Part shown: positions 24,486-33,358 of the stretch, one piece after another
Layout of the letters: each line of letters starts with the position of its first letter
How positions within the stretch are numbered: position 1 is the stretch's first letter
Notes under the pieces: generated by a model
The model's database searches: none
Seen by the model: only the letters and a program-made list of their open reading frames with translations
Told to the model about the DNA's origin: nothing
From: JACMLX01 sp040384325
Lineage (GTDB): Bacteria; Gemmatimonadota; Gemmatimonadetes; Gemmatimonadales; Gemmatimonadaceae
Length of the DNA stretch: 64,000 bases
NCBI GenBank assembly: GCA_040384325.1
Contig: JAZKJL010000005.1
Coordinates: 186,001-250,000 of the forward strand
Direction of reading: 5' to 3'
Program-made: the position numbers and the translations under genes

Positions 24486-25073
24486 ATGAGACTCGTCGCT
24501 GCCGCCGCGATCGCCTTGCTCCTGCCCGTGTCAGTCACCGCCCAAGGGGCACCGGCCGCACCGGGCGCCGCCACGAACCCCATCACCACCGTCTTCCGCG
24601 GTCGCACCATGACGCTGCAGCGGAACCTGGCGCAGGCGTTCGACTCGATCCCGGAATCGCTGTTCAACTACAAGCCGACGCCGGCGCAGCTGACGGTGGG
24701 CTACATCGCGCAGCACCTGGCCAGCGACAACTATCTCTTCTGCAACAACTTCGGCGCCAAGAAGGCGACCGTGGCGCCGGAAGACGCGACGACGCCCGAC
24801 TCGGTGAAGGCGAAGTGGCCGCGCGCGCAGCTGATCACGAAGATGAAGGCCTCGTTCGCGTTCTGCGAAGAAGCATTCGCGCAGCTCGACGACGCCAACC
24901 TGGGCGAGCAAGTCACCATGCAGGCGGGTGGCAACACACGGAGCTTTCCGCGGGCGCAGATGGTGCTGGGCCACGTGATCGACATGGCGGATCACTACAG
25001 CCAGATCTCGAACTACATGCGCCTGAACAACATCCTGCCGCCGACGGCGCTGCCGCGACCGGCTCGGCCGTAG
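24486..25073 (+). CDS. secreted DinB-like protein
   Basis: A 195-residue protein with an export signal (cleavage near SVTAQG, residue 20) and a four-helix DinB-like domain. Candidate metal-binding histidines fit the fold: H77 in YIAQHLASDNYLF, H163 and H170 in GHVIDMADHYSQISNYMRLN. Family members include thiol transferases and damage-induced proteins; exported versions are common in Gemmatimonadota-type genomes but have no defined job. Two Cys residues (FCNN and FCEE) could pair. The ATG at 24486 has GGAG 9 bases upstream. It is separated from the MFS gene by 104 bases. Confidence 0.72.
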   Translation: MRLVAAAAIALLLPVSVTAQGAPAAPGAATNPITTVFRGRTMTLQRNLAQAFDSIPESLFNYKPTPAQLTVGYIAQHLASDNYLFCNNFGAKKATVAPEDATTPDSVKAKWPRAQLITKMKASFAFCEEAFAQLDDANLGEQVTMQAGGNTRSFPRAQMVLGHVIDMADHYSQISNYMRLNNILPPTALPRPARP

Positions 25074-25085
25074 CGCCGGCGCGCG

Positions 25086-25340
25086 CTAGCTGGCGTCATC
25101 GAACATCGAGACCAGATCCACCTCGAGTGAGTCGGTGACGCCGGGTGGCGTCCAGACCAGTGTGTCGCGGACCCGGTGCGCGTCCGCGGCACCGGGTCGC
25201 GACACCTCCACGGTCGGAGGGTACGTGGTCGAGCTCGTCGGCGGTACGAGGTAGCTGCATCGCGCGCATGGCCATGTGCTGATCGGAACGGTTTGACGGA
25301 GACGAAGAAGCGACGTGCGGCCAGACTTGCACCACGACCT
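25086..25340 (-). pseudogene. remnant of a zinc-ribbon-like coding frame
   Basis: In the 464-base gap after the DinB-like gene, one minus-strand frame of 84 codons reads like real protein: a CARC cysteine pair, a Pro/Thr-rich turn, then DTLVWTPPGVTDSLEVDLVS ending MFDDAS before TAG at 25086. No ATG or GTG opens it before the in-frame TAA, apart from GTG codons in the middle. I read it as the 3' remnant of a small gene that lost its start. The rest of the gap shows nothing recognisable. Confidence 0.35.
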
Positions 25341-25537
25341 TTACGACACTGCCCACAATCATCGCAAGCATTACCAGTTCAGTGCACGTGTCCAGAAAGT
25401 CCCAGAAAGCGCAGCGCGTGGCGTCGTGCGTGCGTGACGGCATCCACCGCTGCACCACGTCATGAGGCAGCGGTGCAATCGCGCCGATCACAGCCTCGGA
25501 AATTCATCACGCGATGCGCGCCGGCAGCCACGATGAC

Positions 25538-26131
25538 TCAGGATCGCTGGTTACGCTTTCGCTGACGCTGGCCGAAAGTCACGGCTGCGAAGAGCGCCGG
25601 CAGATCGAGCCGTAGCGCCTCCCTCCCGCGCACCGGTTGCCACACAACCTCTCTCTCTTCCAGAGTCGCGTCACCGACCCCTCTGCGGAATATTTCCACT
25701 GAACGCGTCAGAGGATCGACGGACCACCACTCGCAGCCGCCGCTCCGGATGAATGCCGTGTGCCGATGACGCGCGGCATCGGACGCATCAGCACGACCGA
25801 TGTCGATCGCCAGCACTACCGATCGAATCGGCTCGAAGACCGGAAATATTCCCGCTCGCTCGACGTGCGGCACGACGACGATATCGGGGGCAAGCTCGGT
25901 ATACTTGCCTGCACGGCAGCGTTGCTCTCCTGGCAGCACCTCGAGATTCAGCGGTCGAGCGTAGTCGAGGAGGTGCCAGGCGAGCGTCGACCAGAGCGCA
26001 TGCTCATCTTCGTTCAGCTCGGGCGTGACATAGACCGTTCCGCGTAGCAATTCGTACCGTCTTGCATCCGTCCTGAGCAGCCAAAGGTCTTCCGGCTCGT
26101 GAACCTGCCGTGCGTGTCGTGCGACCACCAT
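25538..26131 (-). CDS. Uma2 family (DUF820) restriction-endonuclease-fold protein
   Basis: A 197-residue protein of the Uma2 family, which has a PD-(D/E)xK-like fold and is abundant in cyanobacteria and some soil phyla, function unknown. Family pieces are DARRYELLRGTVYVTPELNE, HALWSTLAWHLLDY, ELAPDIVVVP, the IRSVVLAIDIGRAD strand and CEWWSVDPLTRSVEIFRRG. The strand that normally reads L-x-x-E-V has Asp in place of the Glu (LAIDIG), so nuclease activity is uncertain. The C-terminus is Arg/Gln-rich. The ATG at 26131 fits family length; the frame upstream is antisense to the symporter gene. A second, broken copy lies at about 30.0 kb. Confidence 0.75.
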   Translation of the reverse strand: MVVARHARQVHEPEDLWLLRTDARRYELLRGTVYVTPELNEDEHALWSTLAWHLLDYARPLNLEVLPGEQRCRAGKYTELAPDIVVVPHVERAGIFPVFEPIRSVVLAIDIGRADASDAARHRHTAFIRSGGCEWWSVDPLTRSVEIFRRGVGDATLEEREVVWQPVRGREALRLDLPALFAAVTFGQRQRKRNQRS

Positions 26132-26217
26132 CGGCGCCTCCGTGTCTTGAGCGCCATGATAGCGAAACGAACTCACGCCAGCGTCACCGTTTTCGTGCAC
26201 TGGCCCGCGCCACAGGC

Positions 26218-28134
26218 TCAGCCTTTTGCCACCCGCGCATCCTCTCGCGCCTGGCTGGCGGTACTGTCGGCCCAGAGCTGCTGCGTGACCTTGAGCAGGA
26301 TCAGGCCACTCACCACGAACACACCCGTCAGCACCCACGCCGACGTCCAGCGCGTCGGGTCGCCCGGCGCGTAGAGGAAGCTGCCGATCGCGAACAGCGA
26401 GCTCCAGATCACCACGCAGCCGGCCACCCAGCCCACGAACGCGGCACCGATCCGGTTCTCCTGCGCGACCACCCCATCCGACACACCAGCCTCGGCGCGC
26501 ACCGACGTCCAACCTGGACCGGCCGGCTTCACCTTCTGCACGAAGCTGATCAGCGTGGCCCGATCGGTGGTCGGGCCGACGAAGGCCGTGATCAGCCACG
26601 CCACCGTGGTGATGCCGACCTGCACGATGGTGACGGTCGCAAAGCCCGCCTCCGGCATCATGGCCGGCACGGCAAGGGCCGTGATCAGCGACGCACCCAT
26701 CGCCACGATCTCGCACCACGCCGACACGCGCCACCAGAACCAGCGCGCGATGTAGAGCAGTCCGGTGCCGGCACCGATCGACAGCAGCACCTGGAACGCC
26801 TGCTGCGCCGAAGTCATGCCGAGGCTGAGCAGCGCGGCGAAGACGTACAGCAGCACCGTCGTCACACGACCCGCGTTGACGTAGTGCGTCTCGCTGGCGT
26901 CGGTGCGAATGAAGCGCCGGTAGAAATCATGAATCAGGTACGACGATCCCCAGTTCAGGTGCGTCAGGATGGTGGAGGAATTGGCCGCCAGCAGCCCACC
27001 GATCATCAGCCCTACGAATCCGACCGGCAGGAACTTGAGCATCGCCGGGAAGGCGGAGTCGTGCCCGATCAGGCTCGCGTCGGCATTCGGAAACGCGGAC
27101 TGGATCGACGCCAGGTCGGGATAGACGATGATCGAGCAGAGCGCGGTGATGATCCACGGCCACGGGCGCAGCACGTAGTGCGCGATGTTGAAGAACAGCG
27201 TGCCGCCGAGGGCATCCTTCTCCGACTTCGACGCCAGCATGCGCTGCGCGATGTACGAGCCGCCGCCCGGTTCGGCGCCGGGATACCAGTTGGCCCACCA
27301 GCTGATGCCGATCGGCAGGATGAAGATCATCAGCGCCAGTTCCGACATGCTGAAATTCGGCAGCATGTCGAGAATCGGCTGGCCGGAGCCGTCGGACGCC
27401 GACATCACCGGCTGTGCGCTGCCCGCGCCCTGCACCACCTGCAGCGTGGACAGCTTGCCGACCAGCAGCTTGAGACCGAGGAATCCACTGGCCTCGCCGC
27501 CGAGGCGTCGGCCCACTTCGACCAGTGAGAACCAGGCAGCCGCGAACACGGCGGTCATCTTGATGAAGAACTGGATCATGTCGATCACCAGCACGCCCCA
27601 GAGTCCGGAGTGTGCGGCGAACGCCACGTTCAGGAGGCCGCAGATGACGATCGTCTGCCAGGCCGGCATGCCGAACAGGATGTTGGCGATCTTGCAGGCC
27701 GCCAACGTCACCGTGCCCATGATGAAGCAGTTGAAGAACAGGCCGAGGTAGACGGCGCGGAATCCACGCACCACCGACGCCGACTTACCCGAGTAGCGGT
27801 GCTCGTAGAACTCGAGGTCCGTCATCACGCCGGAGCGGCGCCAGAGCCGCGCGAAGAAGAACACCGTCGCCAGCCCCGTGAGCACGAAGGCCCACCACTG
27901 CCAGTTGCCCGCCACGCCGTAGCGACGCACCTGCTCCGTGACCCAGTTGGGTGTGTCGGAGGAGAAGGTGGTGGCGACCATCGAGAGGCCGGCCAGCCAC
28001 CAGGGCACGTTGCGGCCCGAGGCGAAGAACTCGGAGGTGCTGGAGGCGGAGCGCTTCGCGAGGAAGAGCGCCGGGATGAAGCAGACCAGAATCGTGGCGA
28101 GGGCAATGACCCAGTCGATCCAGGAGATGTTCAC
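26218..28134 (-). CDS. sodium:solute symporter family protein
   Basis: A 638-residue inner-membrane transporter of the SSS family (13 or more helices), coupling sodium to uptake of a solute. The N-terminus has WIDWVIALATILVCF, then the FASGRNVPWWLAGLSMVATT signature, FYEHRYSGKSASVVRGFRAV and a large mid-protein loop. Aromatic-rich segments (ISWWANWYPGAEPGGGSYIA) resemble the sub-group that sits next to peptidase or sugar-catabolism genes. The GTG at 28134 gives a compact start 40 bases after the upstream DUF885 gene and is preferred over the first in-frame start (28221), which would overlap that gene. The partner solute may be a product of the upstream protein, but that is a guess. Confidence 0.85.
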   Translation of the reverse strand: MNISWIDWVIALATILVCFIPALFLAKRSASSTSEFFASGRNVPWWLAGLSMVATTFSSDTPNWVTEQVRRYGVAGNWQWWAFVLTGLATVFFFARLWRRSGVMTDLEFYEHRYSGKSASVVRGFRAVYLGLFFNCFIMGTVTLAACKIANILFGMPAWQTIVICGLLNVAFAAHSGLWGVLVIDMIQFFIKMTAVFAAAWFSLVEVGRRLGGEASGFLGLKLLVGKLSTLQVVQGAGSAQPVMSASDGSGQPILDMLPNFSMSELALMIFILPIGISWWANWYPGAEPGGGSYIAQRMLASKSEKDALGGTLFFNIAHYVLRPWPWIITALCSIIVYPDLASIQSAFPNADASLIGHDSAFPAMLKFLPVGFVGLMIGGLLAANSSTILTHLNWGSSYLIHDFYRRFIRTDASETHYVNAGRVTTVLLYVFAALLSLGMTSAQQAFQVLLSIGAGTGLLYIARWFWWRVSAWCEIVAMGASLITALAVPAMMPEAGFATVTIVQVGITTVAWLITAFVGPTTDRATLISFVQKVKPAGPGWTSVRAEAGVSDGVVAQENRIGAAFVGWVAGCVVIWSSLFAIGSFLYAPGDPTRWTSAWVLTGVFVVSGLILLKVTQQLWADSTASQAREDARVAKG

Positions 28135-28174
28135 GGCGTGTGGCTTGGAGGAAGGGACGTCACGGACGAACGAG

Positions 28175-29890
28175 TCAGCGATTGATGAACGGGCGCGGCG
28201 TGACACCGTCGCGCAGTTCACGCACCATGCGGTCGTCGCCGGTGAGTTCCCAGTACACGAGGCTGACGGGAATCATGCCGACGCCGTTCACCTCGTCGAA
28301 GAAGCGCTTCATCGTGAACTGATCGCCCAGCTGTCGCGCGCGCTCGGCCATCGTTTCTTCCATCAGGCGGCCGCCGGTGACGTAGCTGGCGCCATAGCCC
28401 GGCTGCCGCAGGTAGAGGTGCTGTTCGAAGCCGAGCAGCGGGTCACGTCGCATCCAGCCGCGCGGCGTCCAGTTCACGTGCATGTCGGCGGCCTGCGCCA
28501 TCGTCAGCTCGTTGCTGTGTGCGTACAGGTTGCCCAGTCCACGGGCGGCGCGCGCCGCGAGCATCGTCCACACGATCTCACGCGAGCGTGGTGACACGTC
28601 GTACAAGCCCGCCTGCATCATCCATTCTTCCATGCTGGTCGCCATGCCTTCGGCGCGGCTCATCCAGACGTTGTACAGCAGCGGCGTGCGGCGGATGGCG
28701 CTGGGATGCGGATGTTCACGGAACCGACCGTTGTCCCACCAGTGCCAGAGGTGCGTCCAGAGCGGGATCGGGTCGCGGTGGTAGGTCTGGGCGAAGAAGT
28801 TGCGCGCGTCGGGACTGGTGAAGGGGTGGATGCGCTCGCGCAGCGCGCGGTCCATCCACGGTTCCCAGGTCACCATGCCGCGATCACGCACGAAGGTGGT
28901 GTAGCGGGTGATGGCGGCGTTCTGGTAATCCATGTACGCGTCGCGCGACTCGATCACCGGCATCGGCGGCAGGTCCTTGTTGCGCTGCTCCTCGAGCCGC
29001 AGCGACGCGTGCGCGCGGGCCAGCTCGCGCCGCGTGATGGTGACCTCGTCGTCCCAGGTCAGCGGCACCAGCAGCACGTTCTTGAGAAACCAGGTGTACT
29101 GCGCCTTGCCGATGCCGGAGGGTCCGGTCTTCTTCGGCGCCTCGACCTTCAGCCAGTCGGTGAAGCGGCTGGTGGCGGTGGCAGCCGAGTCGATGGCCTG
29201 CACCAGCGACGCATCGCCGGCGGTGCCGACGAGCTTCTTCAGCTCGACCAGCGTCTCGTGCTGCTCCTCCAGTGTCTTCACCGCCCCGACCCAGAGGTCC
29301 TTCGCGTTGCCGCGTGCCAGGTTGACGCGCGCCTGCCGCAGCAGCGCCGGTACGACGCGCAACTGCCCTGCGAGGTCGGCGGACTGACTGGCGCTCAGGG
29401 CGCGCGAGGTGTCGAAGCGGGTGCGTGGCCAGACGGGGTATTTCCAGAGTCGGATGGTGCCGTGAATCACCGGCCCTTCCTCGGCAGGCGTGTCGCTCTC
29501 CTCCGTCTTGATCGACGCGTAGTACGCCGGGTCGCGGGACCACGGCGTGAGCACGGTCAGGTTGTAGAGCATGCCGTTCATCTCGGCACGCACCAGGTGC
29601 ACATCCACCTGTTCCGGAATGCGCCAGCCGGTGGTGTCGATGGCCGCCAGTCGCGCCTGCAACCGCTTCAACTGCGCGAGACGACGGCTGTTGGTGGCCG
29701 GGGTGTAGTCCGGCGCACCGGCGACTCGCGGTGGCTCCTCGAAGGTGCGCCACTCGGTGAAGAGGGCCTCGAGCTGCGGGTAGGTCCGGCTCGAGGTCTG
29801 GGCGGCGGCGGGAGTGGCGACCGTGGTGCCGATGGCGAACAGGGCGACGGCGCCGACCAGCAGGCGGCCGCGAGGTGGCAGGATGCGCAT
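28175..29890 (-). CDS. secreted DUF885-like protein
   Basis: A 571-residue protein with an export signal (cleavage near TPAAAQT) and a largely helical body. The C-terminal half matches DUF885: a SRAEGMATSMEEWMMQAGL segment corresponds to the family EGWA-x-Y-x-E, and GYGASYVTGGRLMEE with MKRFFDEVNGVGMIP corresponds to the final helices. The expected zinc-type HExxGHH segment appears altered (TYHRDPIPLWTHLWHWWDNG), so peptidase activity is doubtful. It lies upstream of the symporter with a 40-base gap, suggesting one unit. The ATG at 29890 begins the signal. Confidence 0.7.
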   Translation of the reverse strand: MRILPPRGRLLVGAVALFAIGTTVATPAAAQTSSRTYPQLEALFTEWRTFEEPPRVAGAPDYTPATNSRRLAQLKRLQARLAAIDTTGWRIPEQVDVHLVRAEMNGMLYNLTVLTPWSRDPAYYASIKTEESDTPAEEGPVIHGTIRLWKYPVWPRTRFDTSRALSASQSADLAGQLRVVPALLRQARVNLARGNAKDLWVGAVKTLEEQHETLVELKKLVGTAGDASLVQAIDSAATATSRFTDWLKVEAPKKTGPSGIGKAQYTWFLKNVLLVPLTWDDEVTITRRELARAHASLRLEEQRNKDLPPMPVIESRDAYMDYQNAAITRYTTFVRDRGMVTWEPWMDRALRERIHPFTSPDARNFFAQTYHRDPIPLWTHLWHWWDNGRFREHPHPSAIRRTPLLYNVWMSRAEGMATSMEEWMMQAGLYDVSPRSREIVWTMLAARAARGLGNLYAHSNELTMAQAADMHVNWTPRGWMRRDPLLGFEQHLYLRQPGYGASYVTGGRLMEETMAERARQLGDQFTMKRFFDEVNGVGMIPVSLVYWELTGDDRMVRELRDGVTPRPFINR

Positions 29891-29957
29891 GGCCGAGAAT
29901 CTACGGCGACGCTCACCAGCCGCGAGCGTGCGTTGGGACGGCACGGAACCGGGGGGT

Positions 29958-30077
29958 TCAGGCGTCGCGTACGGCGCGGAAGACGGCCGGCAGGTCGATG
30001 ACCAGCGGCGGTGCCGTCAGGACTTCGAGCCCCGTGGACACCGCGTGCGGCGCCAGTATCACGGCGTACGTCCGAAG
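29958..30077 (-). pseudogene. Uma2 C-terminal remnant
   Basis: The minus strand here encodes about 39 codons ending VLTAPPLVIDLPAVFRAV plus a short tail, which matches the C-terminal end of Uma2 proteins (compare LRLDLPALFAAVTFG in the intact copy at 25.5 kb). The frame continues upstream without further similarity. It is a decayed fragment inside the 291-base gap between the DUF885 gene and the PEP-CTERM gene. Confidence 0.45.
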
Positions 30078-30181
30078 GTGATGATCGGGAATGGGCGGTG
30101 CATGCGACACACGGCACCGCCCACTCCATCGATGCTGCCGCCGATCTACGCCGGCGTCACCAATCTCTTGCAGCCTCCCGA

Positions 30182-30856
30182 CTACACCTTCCGTCGGCGT
30201 CCCGTCACCACCAGCACCATCATTCCGAAGCCCGTGACCATCATCAGCCAGGTGGCTGGTTCGGGCACCACATTCATCGCCGGTGCACCGGCCAGCACGA
30301 GGTTGTTGACCGTCGGCCACGCGAATGCGCTGCCCGAGAGCGGCTGCACCGCCTCGACCGTGAGCGAGATCAGGTCGGCCGACGCCACGAAGCCGACGAA
30401 CGTGGCCAGCGTGGCATCCAGCACGGTTCGCGTGCTCATGCCCGACGCGGTGCGGGCGACGAGGACGATGCTGCTGGCAGGACGGAATGCACCGGCGGCA
30501 TCGGTCCCGAAGAACAAGCCACCCACACCACGCACGCCGGGGCCGAAGCCGTTGAAGGTGATGATGTCGGTGGTGGTATTGGTCGACAGCCAGCGATCGG
30601 CCGCCGAGCCGGCACCGAAGAACGACGTGGTGTTCACCGACGCCGTGTACCCGAAACTGCCGGCCGTCCGGGCCAGCGGGGCCGGGGTCGCGGTGGTGAT
30701 CGAAAGGTCTTCGAAGGTGTCGGTGCCGGCGCCAGTGGTGGCGGCGAGGAACGACGCGAGGCTGGTGTAGACGGTGAACTGCGCCAGGGCGCGCTGCGGC
30801 AGAAGGCCGATCAGCAGCAGGGCAGCGGCGAGGCGTGCAAAACGCTGGGTGCGCAT
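30182..30856 (-). CDS. PEP-CTERM sorting-domain protein
   Basis: A 224-residue exported protein. It has an N-terminal signal (cleavage near QRALAQF), a beta-rich body containing FTVYTSLASFLAATTGAGTD and many Thr/Ser/Gly stretches, and a C-terminal sorting signal: the VPEPATW motif, a hydrophobic helix and a final GRRRKV. PEP-CTERM proteins are processed by exosortase and are usually linked to exopolysaccharide. The body resembles the family whose members begin F-x-x-x-x-x-F near the mature N-terminus. No exosortase gene is in the window. The ATG at 30856 starts the signal. Confidence 0.82.
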   Translation of the reverse strand: MRTQRFARLAAALLLIGLLPQRALAQFTVYTSLASFLAATTGAGTDTFEDLSITTATPAPLARTAGSFGYTASVNTTSFFGAGSAADRWLSTNTTTDIITFNGFGPGVRGVGGLFFGTDAAGAFRPASSIVLVARTASGMSTRTVLDATLATFVGFVASADLISLTVEAVQPLSGSAFAWPTVNNLVLAGAPAMNVVPEPATWLMMVTGFGMMVLVVTGRRRKV

Positions 30857-30911
30857 GAGTATTCGATGGAAGATGGAGGTGGAGACGTGTGCAGAAGGGC
30901 GAGGCTGCTGG

Positions 30912-33164
30912 TCAGAACGCCGAGCAGGTGACGGTGCCACGCCGGAGCGCGATGCCACCGGTTTCGCCGTCGTCGGCCCAGAGGGCGGGGCGGCGTCCGT
31001 TCACGCATTCCGACAGCGGCGCGAACGTGAAGCCTTCGTTGTTGAGGTCAGCCAATCCGGTGGGGCGTTCGAATCGCTGCGTGATCACGAAGCGGCCGAG
31101 CGTCGGCGAGCCGGCCAGTGCATCGATGCGCAGGACCGTCGAACGACCGTTGCAGGTGTTGTCGCAGATGGCCCACAGCTGACCCAACTCGGCGTCGAAG
31201 GTGAGGTCCATCACGCCAGGGAATCCGCTGCTGACGGTGGCCACGCGCGTGAATGCGCCGCTGGCATGATCCAGCGCGTAGGCGTGCACGTTGCCCGTCG
31301 CCTCGACGCCCACGAAGAACAACGCGCCGTCGTGGCCGGGATAGTCGGCAGGATTGTACGCGCGTCCCTTGCTCTCATCGAAGAAGCCACGCGACACGAG
31401 GAAGGCATCGGGCACGCGCGTGATGGCTTCGAGGCCGAGGTTGGCGCCGTTGGCGGGCAGATCGGCGGTGATGTTCCACTCATATGTCGCCACCAGCGTG
31501 CCTCCTGACTCCACCGACACGTCGTAGCGCAGGATGCTGTTGCGGCTGATCGCGTTCGAAGCGTTGTTGCGCTCCGCAGCGACGTAGACCGCGTTGCCGA
31601 CGGCGACGACACCCTCGGCGTCCACATCGCCGGTTCCGTTGGGATAGCGCAGGGCCTTGCCGCCGATCCAGGTGCGAGTGGCGGCCGGCGTCCACAGCCC
31701 GTTGATGAACGTGAGGCGGAACAGCGTGCCGGGACCGTTGCGAACGGCCCAGATCACGCCGGTGGAAAGACCGGGCAGCGCCTGGTACGACAGTCCGCTC
31801 ATGTTGCCGTTGAACAGGCCACCCGCATCGCTGTTGACCACCGTCGGATCACCGGGCCAGGCCGCGAAACTCGGCGCCGGTGGTGGCGGTGTGACGGCAC
31901 CGCAGTCATTCGGTGCACCCTTGGTGGACGTGGTGCTGGTGCCGAACGCGCCGGTGCCATCAGGACAGCGTCCGTAGGTGGTGCTGGCGTGTGCGGTCCA
32001 GGTGTAGCTGTCCACCAGGTTGGCACCACCGGCGGCGAAGAGGCGGGCCGCATCTGCCGCGCCGAGTCCGTATCCCAGCACGGCTTCGTCGAGGACGAGG
32101 TATGCCTTGGCCGGGATGATGGTGCCGGCGGGGACGGTGTAGCCGCGCGTGTCGTCGTTGTCGCGCACGACGTAGCCGCCGATGTCCACCGGCTGCGTGC
32201 CGGCGTTGTACAACTCGATCCAGTCACCGGGTGCACCGAGGTTCGACTCCACCTCGTTGACCTTCACGTCGGAACTGGGGGCTGCGCAGATGTTGGCAGC
32301 ACCCTTGGTCGCACTGGCCGTGGTGGCGAAACCTCCCAGACCATCGGGACAGCGGCCGTAGGTGGTGCTCGCATGCACGGTCCACGTGTGGCTATCCACC
32401 AGCGTGGTGCCGTTCGGGCGGAACAGGCGCGCCGCGTCGGCCGCGCCGATCCCGAAGCCGAAATCCGCTTCCTCGAGCACGAGGAAACCCTTCGGCGCAA
32501 TCGACGTCCCAGCCGGGATCACGTATCCGGTGGCGTCGTTGTTGTCGCGGAACACGTACCCGCTGACATCCGCCGGAGCGTCACCGGGGTTGTACAGCTC
32601 GACCCAGTCACCGGGCGTGCCACCGCTGCCTTCGATCTCGTTGATGAACAGCTGGACGCTGCAATCGTTGGTGGCACCCTTGGTGGAGAGGGTGGTGGTG
32701 GCGAACGCGCCACTGCCATCGGGACAACGTCCGTAGGTCAGCGTGGCGTGCGCGGTCCACGTGTGACTGTCGATGAGCTGCGTGCCGCCCGGCGCGAAGA
32801 GGCGCGCGGCGTCGGCTGCGCCAAGCCCGAAACCGAACTGCGTCTCGTCCAGCACCAGAAAACCCTGCGCCGGGATGACGGTGCCAGCCGGCATGGTGTA
32901 GCCGCGCGTGTCGTCATTGTCGCGGAAGACGTAGCCGCCGAGGTCTACGGCCGTATTCCCTGCATTGTGAAACTCGACCCAGTCACCCGGCACGCCCTGG
33001 TTGGACTCCACCTCGTTCACGCGCACGTTGGCCTGCGCCTCGGCGACCGAGGCCGCGCCGGCGAAGGGTGTGGCGCGTGGCGCGGTGGTGGTGGTATCCC
33101 GCGCGCAGCTGCTGAGGAGCAGCAGAACCGCGACGGCGATGACGGAACGACTTCGGTGTGGCAC
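30912..33164 (-). CDS. lipoprotein with three lamin-tail domains and a phytase-like propeller
   Basis: A 750-residue lipoprotein. The GTG at 33164 gives a clean signal (SVIAVAVLLLLSSCARDT; lipobox LSSC). Three successive LTD repeats follow (about 47-170, 172-300, 303-430), each with NEVE or NEIE, PGDW-[VI]-E, GYV-[FV]-RDN-[DN]-D and LGAADAARLF-like segments; the DNA of the copies is also similar. After a Pro hinge comes a ~300-residue domain resembling esterase-like/phytase-like propellers (GDVDAEGVV, LGLEAITRV, VMDLTFDAELGQLWAICD, NNEGFTFAP). LTD domains are thought to tether enzymes to membranes or DNA. It may be an extracellular phosphatase or adhesin. Confidence 0.8.
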   Translation of the reverse strand: MPHRSRSVIAVAVLLLLSSCARDTTTTAPRATPFAGAASVAEAQANVRVNEVESNQGVPGDWVEFHNAGNTAVDLGGYVFRDNDDTRGYTMPAGTVIPAQGFLVLDETQFGFGLGAADAARLFAPGGTQLIDSHTWTAHATLTYGRCPDGSGAFATTTLSTKGATNDCSVQLFINEIEGSGGTPGDWVELYNPGDAPADVSGYVFRDNNDATGYVIPAGTSIAPKGFLVLEEADFGFGIGAADAARLFRPNGTTLVDSHTWTVHASTTYGRCPDGLGGFATTASATKGAANICAAPSSDVKVNEVESNLGAPGDWIELYNAGTQPVDIGGYVVRDNDDTRGYTVPAGTIIPAKAYLVLDEAVLGYGLGAADAARLFAAGGANLVDSYTWTAHASTTYGRCPDGTGAFGTSTTSTKGAPNDCGAVTPPPPAPSFAAWPGDPTVVNSDAGGLFNGNMSGLSYQALPGLSTGVIWAVRNGPGTLFRLTFINGLWTPAATRTWIGGKALRYPNGTGDVDAEGVVAVGNAVYVAAERNNASNAISRNSILRYDVSVESGGTLVATYEWNITADLPANGANLGLEAITRVPDAFLVSRGFFDESKGRAYNPADYPGHDGALFFVGVEATGNVHAYALDHASGAFTRVATVSSGFPGVMDLTFDAELGQLWAICDNTCNGRSTVLRIDALAGSPTLGRFVITQRFERPTGLADLNNEGFTFAPLSECVNGRRPALWADDGETGGIALRRGTVTCSAF

Positions 33165-33358
33165 GTGTGACCTCGGGGGACCGCAGTGGATGGCGACCGG
33201 GCGTGGCGAGGCCACGGACCCTGCGCAGTGCCGTCAATCACCGGGCATGAGGTCACACCTGTGCGGCGCGTGTGTTGCGTTCTCGTCACGGCCGGATCGA
33301 AGAGGCGCGGCGGTGCCGATCGCATTCTCGCCGCATCAGCGTCCTGATTGGCGCTGAC

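Noticed and set aside
25096..25491. A 131-codon minus-strand frame after the DinB-like gene
   Set aside because: The alternative frame ending at 25086 looks far more protein-like over the same bases, and this one has no recognisable feature.
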